Shown one piece after another: positions 1 through 5,314 of a stretch of DNA of 5,314 nucleotides. The translations under genes were made by a program, and so were the position numbers. The notes under the pieces are model-generated. The model searched no databases. It was not told where the DNA came from and worked only from the letters and a program-made list of their open reading frames with translations. Position 1 is the stretch's first letter. Each line of letters opens with the position of its first letter. Origin of the DNA: Patescibacteria group bacterium (GTDB lineage Bacteria > Patescibacteriota > Patescibacteriia > Patescibacteriales > GWC2-42-12); contig JAHJAP010000047.1 in NCBI GenBank assembly GCA_018813805.1, forward strand, positions 1 to 5,314, in the 5' to 3' direction.

Positions 1-1
1 A

Positions 2-2128
2 TTAGAATAAAATAAATTTAAAATCAAGAACTGAGCAATCTTTTTCAAAAATTTTAATTGGATTTAAATCGATTTCTTTAATTTGAGGAAAACGCAAACT
101 TAATTCAGAAATTTTTAAAAGAACTTCAATAATTGAATTAACATCTTTTTCTTTTTCTCCCCGAATTCCTTTGAGAATTTTATACCCCTTAGTTGAAAAA
201 ATCATTTTCATTGCTTCTTGCCTACTCAATGGCGCGATTTGAAAACAAACGTCTTTTAAGACTTCAACAAAAATTCCTCCTAAACCAAACATAATTACTG
301 AACCAAACTGTTCATCTTTTTTCATGCCAATAATCACCTCTTCTCCTTCATTAACCATTTCTTGAATAATTACTTTTTCAATTTCTTTATTATTTTTATT
401 TTCAGTAATTTTTTTAACGCTTTCAACAATTTCCTGATAAGCTTGTTTTACTTCTTGCTCATTTTTTAAATTTAATTTAATTCCGCCAACATCTTTTTTA
501 TGCAAAATTTCAGAATAAGCTGTTTTCATTACCAGCGGATAAGAAAGTTCTTGAATGCCGCTTATTGCCTCTTCTTTTGAAAAAACAATTTTAAATTTTG
601 GAAAAGAAATTTTTAAAATTTTAAGAATCTCAATTATTTGTTCAATTTTTAATTGCTTTAATTGTTCCTTGCTGGCTTGATTGAAAATTTTCTCTAAAGT
701 TTTTATTTCTGAGGACTTTAAAATTTCGCTTGAAGTATTAATCGATTTTTCTTTAAAAAGTAAATAATTTTGCCGCATTTTTTGAATCACCTCAACTGTT
801 TTTTCGGGGGAATCAAAATTTGGAATTTCATTTTTTTCTAAAATTTCAATTGCCTCCTTCACTCTTTTTTGTCCAAAAAAACAAGTAAAAATTTGTTTTT
901 TATATTTTTTGGAAAGAGAAACAATAATTTCAGCTGTCTTTTTTTCTTCAGTCATTTTTTGAGGAGTTAAAAAAACTAAAACAGCCGAAACATTTTTATC
1001 TTTTAAAATAGCTTCTAAGGCAATGCCATATCTATCAGCCATAGCATCGCCAATAATATCTATTGGATTTTCCAAACTACAGGTTGGTAATAAATTTTTT
1101 CTTAAAAAATCTTTTGTTTTTTTATTTAACTCAATTAATTCTAAATCAGTTTTAATATTTGACAAAGCATCAGTTCCCAAAACTCCCAAGCCGCCAGCAT
1201 TTGTTAAAATTGCAATTTGTTTTTTTTGAAAAAAATTCTGAAAGCTAAATCCCTTAGCTAAATCAAACATATCTTTTAAGGAATCTGCTTTAATAATATT
1301 TGTTTTTTTAATAAACGCTTCCAATGCTTCATTTGAGCCAACCAAACTTCCAGTATGCGAACAAACAGCTTTTTTGCCTTTTTCACTTTGTCCGCTTTTC
1401 AAAAAAATAATTGGTTTTTGAAAATTGGTTTTTAAAATTTCAATAGTTTTTTCCCCATTTTTAAAACTTTCCAAATAAATTAAAATAACTTTTGTTTGAG
1501 GATCTTTTAGCGCAAATTCTAAAAATTCATTTTCTGAAAAAATCGTCTTATTTCCAATGCTAATAATTTTGCTAAAACCAAGATTATTTTGATTGGCTAA
1601 ATCTAAAAAACCGCAAAGAATCGCTCCTGATTGAGAAATAAAAAAAATGTTTCCTTTTTTTGGCATTTCTGGCCCAAAAGAAACATTTAAATTTTGATAA
1701 GGATTAATTATTCCCAAACAATTAGGACCAATTAAAGAAATATTATATTTTAAAGCTATTTCTTTAATTTCATTTTCTATTTTTTCTCCTTCTTTCCCAA
1801 TTTCTTTAAAACCAGCTGAAATAATTATTGCTTGTTTTATTCCTTTTTCTCCAACTTCTTTTAAAATCTTTGGGCAAATATTCGCCTGAACAATAATAAC
1901 TGCCAAGGAAATAGATTTTTTAATTTCTGAAAGACTCTCAAATACTTTTTTTCCTAAAATTGTTCCTTTTTTTGGATTAACTAAAAAAATCTCTCCCTTA
2001 AAATTCCCTTCAATAAGATTGCTAACAATTTCATAGCCAACCTTACCTGGCTGATGAGAAGCGCCAATTACAACAATTGAATTAGGAGAAAAAAAATTAA
2101 ATAAAGATTTTGAAAGATTTAAATTCAT
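2..2128 (-). CDS. acetate--CoA ligase (ADP-forming), fused alpha-beta subunits
   Basis: This is a complete 708-residue gene, from ATG at 2128 to TAA at 2-4. The family converts acyl-CoA + ADP + Pi to the free acid + CoA + ATP, a cytoplasmic substrate-level phosphorylation step in fermentation. The alpha half comes first: a Rossmann CoA-binding domain with IVVIGAS (18-24) and GPNCLG (134-139), then the ligase domains with SQSGA (165-169), the phospho-acceptor His258 in CSHTGSLVG, Glu220 in YLES, and a glycine-rich TNAGGLGVLG (309-318). A Lys/Glu-rich linker (about 455-495) leads to an ATP-grasp beta half with PLVMKTAYSEILHKKDVGG (531-549), whose His543 matches the second swinging-loop His of this family, FGLGG (614-618) and EIDLNP (685-690). 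All expected catalytic residues are present, so it should be active. Acetyl-CoA is the likeliest substrate, but other acyl-CoAs are possible. It lies 60 nt after cysS and may be the last gene of the same unit. No Shine-Dalgarno is seen. Confidence 0.93.
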   Translation of the reverse strand: MNLNLSKSLFNFFSPNSIVVIGASHQPGKVGYEIVSNLIEGNFKGEIFLVNPKKGTILGKKVFESLSEIKKSISLAVIIVQANICPKILKEVGEKGIKQAIIISAGFKEIGKEGEKIENEIKEIALKYNISLIGPNCLGIINPYQNLNVSFGPEMPKKGNIFFISQSGAILCGFLDLANQNNLGFSKIISIGNKTIFSENEFLEFALKDPQTKVILIYLESFKNGEKTIEILKTNFQKPIIFLKSGQSEKGKKAVCSHTGSLVGSNEALEAFIKKTNIIKADSLKDMFDLAKGFSFQNFFQKKQIAILTNAGGLGVLGTDALSNIKTDLELIELNKKTKDFLRKNLLPTCSLENPIDIIGDAMADRYGIALEAILKDKNVSAVLVFLTPQKMTEEKKTAEIIVSLSKKYKKQIFTCFFGQKRVKEAIEILEKNEIPNFDSPEKTVEVIQKMRQNYLLFKEKSINTSSEILKSSEIKTLEKIFNQASKEQLKQLKIEQIIEILKILKISFPKFKIVFSKEEAISGIQELSYPLVMKTAYSEILHKKDVGGIKLNLKNEQEVKQAYQEIVESVKKITENKNNKEIEKVIIQEMVNEGEEVIIGMKKDEQFGSVIMFGLGGIFVEVLKDVCFQIAPLSRQEAMKMIFSTKGYKILKGIRGEKEKDVNSIIEVLLKISELSLRFPQIKEIDLNPIKIFEKDCSVLDFKFILF

Positions 2129-2188
2129 TTTTTTAAATTAAATTTTATAAAAATATTTATAGCTTTTAGCTTTATGGACTTATAGACC

Positions 2189-3613
2189 CTATTTTATTGT
2201 TCTTATTTTTTTTCCTTCTGTTGTGTCTTCAATTTTATAACCCAATTTTTCAATTTTCCGACGAATTTCATCAGCCTTTTGCCATTCTTTTCCTTTACGA
2301 TATTTTTCTCTTTGCTCAGCTAATTTAAAAATATTTTTTTGAATTTCTTCTTTTTCTCCTATTAATTTTAATCCAAGAACTTGATCAAGTTTTTTTATTA
2401 ATTGAACAATTTTTTTTGCTTCAGATGAAAAAAGCTGATTCTTATCTATAAAAATATTTATAGCTTTAACTAAATTAAAAATCGCTGCCAAAGCTTCAGA
2501 AATATTTAAATCATCGTCCATTGCTTCTTCAAAATTCTTTTTAGTTTTTAAAATTAAATTATTTATTAATTCTGAATTTAGCTTTTGTTTGTCTCGAGTA
2601 TAATTTTTTTTAGAATTTTTAATTTTATCAACAAATTCATACAATCTTTCTAGCGCATTCTTAGTTGATTCTAATCCTTGAAAAGTAAAATTAAGTTGTT
2701 GACGATAATGAGTTGCTAGCAAAAGATAACGAATTGCCATTGGTTGATGATTTTTAGCCAAAACATCTCTTAAGGTATAAAAATTTCCTAAAGACTTGCT
2801 CATTTTTTTACCTTCAACTAAAAGAAATTCATTATGCATCCAATAATTAACAAACTTTTGGTTAGTAAACGCTTCTGATTGAGCAATCTCGTTTTCATGA
2901 TGAGGAAAAATTAAATCAGCTCCGCCAGTATGAATATCAAAAGTTTTTCCTAAATATTTCATACTCATAACAGAACATTCAAGGTGCCAGCCTGGTCGAA
3001 CATTGCCATATTTTGTTTTATAAAAAATTCCTCTTTTTAATTCCTCTAAAGTGCTTCTTTTTAATAACGTAAAATCACCTGGACTATCTTTTTCATACTC
3101 ATCCAAATCTACTCTTGCTCCTGCTTTCAAATTTTTTAAATCAAGCCGCGCTAATTTGCCATAATCTTTAAATTTAGAAATATCAAAATAAACACTGTGT
3201 AACTTTTTATAAGCATAGCCTTTTTTTTCTAAAATTTCCGTAAATTTTATCATTTCTAAAACATGTTCTGTTGCTCTTGGATAATGACTTGCTTTTTTTA
3301 TATTTAAAGTTTTTAAATCTTTAAAAAATTCTTTAATATATTTTTCAGTAAGTTCTTTTATTTCCACTCCCTTTTCTTTAGATTTTTTAATAATCTTGTC
3401 ATCAATATCAGTAATATTCATTATATATTTTACTTTGTATGTTTTATACTCTAAATATCTTCGTAAGATGTCAGCAAAAATAGCTGCCCGAAAATTTCCA
3501 AGATGAACAAAATCATAAATTGTTGGTCCGCAAGTATAAATTCCAACTTTATCCTCTTTTATTGGTTTAAAAATTTCTTTTTTGCGAGTTAAAGTGTTGT
3601 AAAATTTTATCAT
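2189..3613 (-). CDS. cysS: cysteinyl-tRNA synthetase (CysRS)
   Basis: This complete 474-residue class I synthetase charges tRNA-Cys with cysteine using ATP. The ATG is at 3613 and the TAG at 2189-2191. The N-terminal catalytic domain has GIYTCGPTIYD (24-34) and the HIGH signature as HLGN (37-40). The four expected zinc ligands are present: Cys28, Cys213 in GWHLECS, His238 and Glu242 in FPHHENEIAQSE. KMSKS is at 270-274. The C-terminal part is the helical DALR/anticodon-binding region, rich in Lys and Glu. Where E. coli CysRS reads W-SPWG-GRPGWH, this protein has a different stretch (about 181-210) that rejoins the family at VRPGWHLEC; Trp209 is kept. Length is normal for the family (E. coli 461). 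It lies 46 nt after the cysteine synthase gene and downstream of tRNA-Cys, so its substrate, tRNA and enzyme are encoded together. No Shine-Dalgarno is seen; the start follows AAAAAAT. Confidence 0.97.
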   Translation of the reverse strand: MIKFYNTLTRKKEIFKPIKEDKVGIYTCGPTIYDFVHLGNFRAAIFADILRRYLEYKTYKVKYIMNITDIDDKIIKKSKEKGVEIKELTEKYIKEFFKDLKTLNIKKASHYPRATEHVLEMIKFTEILEKKGYAYKKLHSVYFDISKFKDYGKLARLDLKNLKAGARVDLDEYEKDSPGDFTLLKRSTLEELKRGIFYKTKYGNVRPGWHLECSVMSMKYLGKTFDIHTGGADLIFPHHENEIAQSEAFTNQKFVNYWMHNEFLLVEGKKMSKSLGNFYTLRDVLAKNHQPMAIRYLLLATHYRQQLNFTFQGLESTKNALERLYEFVDKIKNSKKNYTRDKQKLNSELINNLILKTKKNFEEAMDDDLNISEALAAIFNLVKAINIFIDKNQLFSSEAKKIVQLIKKLDQVLGLKLIGEKEEIQKNIFKLAEQREKYRKGKEWQKADEIRRKIEKLGYKIEDTTEGKKIRTIK

Positions 3614-3659
3614 ATTTTTTAAAACTTATTGCTAAATATCATATTTGAAAACAGACCAA

Positions 3660-4547
3660 TTAATTAAAAAGTTGAGTACTTAAATATCTTTCTCCGCTAT
3701 CAGGAAATAAAACAACAACCAAACCTTTTTTTATTTTTTTTATTTTCTCTAAAGCAACAAACATCGCGGCGCCAGACGACATTCCAACAAAAATTCCTTC
3801 TTCTTTTGTTAAACAACGACTCATTTCAAAAGCATCTTCGTCTTTAATATTTATTTTTTCATCTAAAAGAGTTTTATCATAAATTCCAGGCTTGTATGCT
3901 TCTTTCATATTTTTTAATCCCTGAATTTTATGATTTAAATTTGGTTCAACACCAATAATTTTAATTTTTGAATTATATTCTTTTAATCTTTTTGAAATAC
4001 CCATTAATGTTCCGCTTGTTCCAATGCCAGCAACAAAATGAGTAATTTTACCATTAGTCTGTTTCCAAATTTCTTCAGCTGTTCCATAATAATGAGCTTT
4101 CCAATTTTCTGGATTATTAAATTGATCAGCTAACCAATATTTTTTATCTTTTTTAGCTAATTGATAGGCTTTTTCAATAGCTCCATCAGTACCATCCTTA
4201 GCTAAAGTAAACAAAATTTCCGCGCCTAAAGCTTTTAAAATTTTTTTTCTTTCTAAGCTTGCTGCTTCTGACATTGTTAAAAGTAATTTATATCCTTTTA
4301 CAGCAGCAACCAAGGCTAATCCAATGCCAGTATTTCCGCTAGTTGCTTCTAAAATAATTTTATTTTTTGTAAGTTCTTTATTTTTTTCCGCTTGCTCAAT
4401 CATTCTTAAAGCAATTCTATCTTTTATAGAACCTCCTGGATTAAAATATTCAAGCTTAACATAAAGTTCAACTTTTTTATTTTGATTTAATTTATTTATC
4501 TTTACCAACGGAGTATTTCCAATTAATTTTAAAATACTTTTGTTCAT
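3660..4547 (-). CDS. cysM: PLP-dependent cysteine synthase (CysK/CysM family)
   Basis: The enzyme makes cysteine from an activated serine and a sulfur donor, using pyridoxal phosphate. I start it at ATG 4547 (295 residues, MNKSILKLIGNTPLV), where the family normally begins. An in-frame TTG at 4556 would add only three residues and has no better ribosome site. Visible motifs are the PLP Schiff-base Lys42 in PGGSIKDR, the substrate-binding loop TSGNTG (69-74), the phosphate-binding loop GIGTSGT (174-180), GMSSGA (255-260) and PDSGERYLST (282-291). From memory, the stretch KPGIYD...LLDEKINI and the short tail ending at YLSTQLFN resemble CysM more than CysK. CysM enzymes may accept O-acetylserine, O-phosphoserine or other sulfur donors. 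Substrate choice cannot be settled here, and no serine acetyltransferase gene is in view. It lies between tRNA-Cys (50 nt upstream) and cysS (46 nt downstream), which supports a true role in cysteine supply. TAA stop at 3660-3662. Confidence 0.92.
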   Translation of the reverse strand: MNKSILKLIGNTPLVKINKLNQNKKVELYVKLEYFNPGGSIKDRIALRMIEQAEKNKELTKNKIILEATSGNTGIGLALVAAVKGYKLLLTMSEAASLERKKILKALGAEILFTLAKDGTDGAIEKAYQLAKKDKKYWLADQFNNPENWKAHYYGTAEEIWKQTNGKITHFVAGIGTSGTLMGISKRLKEYNSKIKIIGVEPNLNHKIQGLKNMKEAYKPGIYDKTLLDEKINIKDEDAFEMSRCLTKEEGIFVGMSSGAAMFVALEKIKKIKKGLVVVLFPDSGERYLSTQLFN

Positions 4548-4597
4548 ATTTAACAAAAAATATAATTTTACTAAAATTTAACTTTTTAACTTTTTTG

Positions 4598-4669
4598 AGG
4601 CCAGAATGGGAATTGCACCCATGCGTATTGGTTTTGCAGACCAATGCCTTACTGCTTGGCTATCTGGCC
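4598..4669 (-). tRNA. tRNA-Cys (anticodon GCA)
   Basis: The 72-nt cloverleaf can be folded by hand. The acceptor stem is GGCCAGA/TCTGGCC. The D arm is GCC...GGC. The anticodon stem is TTGGT/ACCAA with loop CTGCAAA (anticodon GCA at 4635-4637). The variable loop has five bases. The T stem is ATGGG/CCCAT. Discriminator base U73 and pair G15:C48 fit tRNA-Cys. CCA is not encoded (the next bases are CAA), so a CCA-adding enzyme is needed. Two conserved bases differ: position 18 is A instead of G, and position 55 is G instead of U, giving a T loop of TGCAATT. It lies downstream of the attenuator and 50 nt before the cysteine synthase gene, so it is probably cut from a long shared transcript. Confidence 0.96.
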
Positions 4670-4746
4670 ATATTATACAAAATTTATAAAACAAACTTTG
4701 TAATTTTTAATTTTTAAACAAACTTTAATTAATTTTAAATCTAACT

Positions 4747-4777
4747 AAAACAAAAATCTCTTTTTTTAGAAGAGACT
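4747..4777 (-). terminator. intrinsic terminator of the Cys attenuator
   Basis: On the minus strand UCUCUU (4775-4770) pairs with AAGAGA (4762-4757) around a 7-nt loop. The stem can be extended by G-U and A-U pairs to 8 bp. It is followed at once by UUUUUGUUUU (4756-4747). The stem is low in G+C but in line with the genome, and the U-tract is good. It lies before tRNA-Cys, so termination here would switch off the whole downstream unit. It is mutually exclusive with the antiterminator. Confidence 0.75.
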
Positions 4778-4831
4778 GAATTTTTAAAAAATAAATTGAA
4801 CAAAAATAAAATAGCCTCTTCTTAAAAAAAG
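4760..4831 (-). promoter_or_regulatory. antiterminator hairpin of the Cys attenuator
   Basis: On the minus-strand RNA the arm at 4831-4813 (C, seven U, AAGAAGAGGCU) pairs with the arm at 4777-4760 (AGUCUCUUCU, seven A, G). That gives 18 pairs with one bulged A (4823) and one G-U pair (4815/4775), around a 35-nt AU-rich loop. The right arm contains the whole left side of the terminator stem (4770-4775) and part of its right side (4760-4762), so the two structures cannot coexist. A ribosome stopped at the leader stop codon would cover 4822-4813. A ribosome stalled at the first UGU codons would leave that part free. The pairing was worked out by eye; energies were not computed. Confidence 0.75.
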
Positions 4832-4875
4832 TTACAACAACAATTTTGATAATTTTGACTGATTTGATAATTCAT
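4822..4875 (-). CDS. Cys-rich attenuator leader peptide (MNYQISQNYQNCCCNFF)
   Basis: A 17-codon ORF starts at ATG 4875, about 19 nt after the predicted transcription start, and ends at TAA 4822-4824. Codons 12-14 are three consecutive UGU Cys codons (4834-4842). The stop codon lies inside the left arm of the antiterminator hairpin. By analogy with the trp and his leaders, a ribosome short of Cys-tRNA would stall on the UGU run. One that finishes would sit on the stop and cover the bases that must pair to form the antiterminator. The peptide itself probably has no function beyond being translated. There is no Shine-Dalgarno, as for the other genes here. The position between a strong promoter and a terminator, upstream of tRNA-Cys, cysteine synthase and CysRS, makes chance unlikely. 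Confidence 0.82.
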   Translation of the reverse strand: MNYQISQNYQNCCCNFF

Positions 4876-4900
4876 AATTTTAATTTTATATTCTAATCTT

Positions 4901-4928
4901 ATTATACTCTTTTAAAAAATCCCGTCAA
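4901..4928 (-). promoter_or_regulatory. promoter of the leader/tRNA-Cys/cysM/cysS unit
   Basis: On the minus strand TTGACG (4928-4923, five of six consensus bases) is followed by a 16-bp spacer and a perfect TATAAT (4906-4901). This is the best promoter in the window. It predicts transcription from about 4894, placing the Cys leader ORF about 19 nt downstream. Its -35 box is 5 bp from the edge of the 48-bp palindrome. Confidence 0.85.
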
Positions 4929-4933
4929 GGTTA

Positions 4934-4981
4934 TGTATTAGTCCAGCACATTTTGGACACGAAATGTGTTGGACTAATACA
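4934..4981. repeat. 48-bp near-perfect palindrome between divergent promoters
   Basis: Two 20-base arms (4934-4953 and 4962-4981) are inverted copies with a single difference (4946/4969) and flank the 8-base centre TGGACACG. The arms contain TATTAGTCCA and TGGACTAATA. No T-run follows on either side, so it does not look like a terminator, and both predicted transcripts start outside it. It sits exactly 5 bp from the -35 box of each divergent promoter, which suggests a shared operator or activator site. The TG...CA ends and long arms would also fit a small palindromic mobile element, but I see no target-site duplication. Confidence 0.8.
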
Positions 4982-4986
4982 CTTGT

Positions 4987-5015
4987 TTTACAAAAACCCT
5001 TTCTTTTGTTATATT
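4987..5015 (+). promoter_or_regulatory. promoter of trpS
   Basis: TTTACA (4987-4992) and TATATT (5010-5015) each match five of six consensus bases and are separated by the optimal 17 bp. Transcription would start near 5022, giving a leader of about 30 nt before the trpS ATG. It diverges from the cysteine-unit promoter across the palindrome. Confidence 0.7.
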
Positions 5016-5052
5016 TAATTACATGAAAATATAAATTTAAAAGCTAAAAAAT

Positions 5053-5314
5053 ATGACCACAAAATTAGAAACAAAACAATCTCAACAAAACGAAAAGAAA
5101 ACTATACCAACAATTAAAGTTGACATTCTAACTGGTCTTCGTCCAACAAATAATTTAACAATTGCCAATTATCTTGGTGCTGTTAAGCCCATTATTGATC
5201 TTCAAAACAAAAATCATTCTGCTTTAATTTTTATCGCAGACCTCCATGCCATAACCGATAAAAAACCATTGGCAGTAAAAAAAATTATTAATAGTGTTGT
5301 TGCTGACTATATAG
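5053..5314 (+). CDS. trpS: tryptophanyl-tRNA synthetase, 5' part (runs off the window)
   Basis: The first 87 codons of a gene that continues past the right edge are present. The enzyme is a class I synthetase that charges tRNA-Trp with tryptophan using ATP. The reading begins with about 20 Lys/Gln/Thr-rich residues that are not part of the usual fold. It then enters the catalytic core with ILTGLRPTNNLTIANYLGAV (25-44) and IFIADLHAITD (59-69), both typical of TrpRS rather than TyrRS. The HIGH-equivalent motif, usually TIGN in bacteria, reads TIAN (36-39). The ATG at 5053 is the only in-frame ATG before the core, so the N-terminal extension appears real. KMSKS would lie outside the window. There is no Shine-Dalgarno; AAAAAAT precedes the start. 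It is transcribed divergently from the cysteine unit. Confidence 0.92.
   Translation, partial: MTTKLETKQSQQNEKKTIPTIKVDILTGLRPTNNLTIANYLGAVKPIIDLQNKNHSALIFIADLHAITDKKPLAVKKIINSVVADYI

Larger units (their letters stand above)
4670..4894 (-). ncRNA. cysteine-attenuator leader RNA of the tRNA-Cys/cysM/cysS unit
   Basis: This is the transcribed but otherwise gene-free stretch between the predicted start of transcription (about 4894, seven bases after the -10 box) and the 5' end of tRNA-Cys. In order it holds a short A-rich 5' region, the Cys-rich leader ORF (4822-4875), the antiterminator arms, the intrinsic terminator with its U-tract (4747-4777), and about 77 nt of AT-rich sequence up to the tRNA in which I see no gene. 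That last part contains a direct repeat of AAACAAACTTT (+ strand, 4689-4699 and 4716-4726). No T-box consensus is seen, so sensing is more likely by ribosome stalling than by direct tRNA binding. Confidence 0.75.

Noticed and set aside
1023..1229. 68-codon open frame on the + strand
   Set aside because: It lies wholly inside the acetate--CoA ligase gene on the other strand, has a low-complexity product and no family motif. It is a shadow frame.
3651..3659. CAGACCAAT shared with the tRNA-Cys anticodon arm, at the end of the cysM gene
   Set aside because: A nine-base match with no further similarity; no evidence for a tRNA fragment or attachment site.
4554..4556. TTG as the start of the cysteine synthase gene
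   Set aside because: The ATG three codons later fits the usual family N terminus, and the TTG has no better upstream signal.
4564..4578. Small AATTTT/AAAATT hairpin followed by T-rich sequence between tRNA-Cys and cysM
   Set aside because: The stem is only six A-U pairs and unlikely to terminate. It could at most be a weak or processing-related structure.
4672..4677. TATAAT just upstream of tRNA-Cys on the minus strand as a separate tRNA promoter
   Set aside because: It ends only 2 nt before the tRNA, so transcription would start inside the acceptor stem, and no -35 box is found at 16-18 bp.
4670..4894. T-box riboswitch upstream of tRNA-Cys/cysS
   Set aside because: No T-box consensus or long specifier stem is seen. 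The Cys-codon ORF with alternative hairpins explains the leader better.
5023..5034. Tiny ORF ATGAAAATATAA before trpS
   Set aside because: It is only three codons, has no Trp codon and no attenuator-like structure; expected by chance.

Overview
The window is very AT-rich (about a quarter G+C by eye). It is bacterial: it has a -35/-10 promoter of the TTGACG/TATAAT type, an intrinsic terminator with a U-tract, and bacterial-type synthetases. No start codon has a recognisable Shine-Dalgarno sequence; starts follow A-rich stretches instead. With the short, tightly packed genes and a fused ADP-forming acyl-CoA synthetase, this suggests a candidate-phyla (Patescibacteria/CPR-like) genome. That assignment is inference. 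All visible stop codons are TAA or TAG and Trp is read from TGG, so the standard code fits.

Layout. Right edge, + strand: the 5' part of a tryptophanyl-tRNA synthetase gene (5053 to the window end) with its own promoter (4987-5015). Between this promoter and a strong minus-strand promoter (4901-4928) lies a near-perfect 48-bp palindrome (4934-4981), exactly 5 bp from the -35 box on each side. Reading leftwards on the minus strand: a leader of about 225 nt, tRNA-Cys(GCA) (4598-4669), a CysK/CysM-family cysteine synthase (3660-4547), cysteinyl-tRNA synthetase (2189-3613), and a complete fused ADP-forming acetate--CoA ligase (2-2128). Gaps are 50, 46 and 60 nt with no convincing terminator, so one transcription unit is likely.

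The main discovery is in the leader. Just downstream of the minus-strand promoter is a 17-codon ORF, MNYQISQNYQNCCCNFF, with three consecutive UGU (Cys) codons. Its stop codon lies inside one arm of an 18-bp RNA hairpin (antiterminator, 4760-4831). That hairpin is mutually exclusive with an intrinsic terminator (4747-4777) placed before tRNA-Cys. This is the architecture of ribosome-mediated attenuation sensing charged Cys-tRNA.

The controlled unit would make cysteine, the tRNA that carries it and the enzyme that joins them, giving a closed feedback loop whose regulated product includes the sensed tRNA itself. The tRNA also carries a correlated change at the D-loop/T-loop contact positions 18 and 55.
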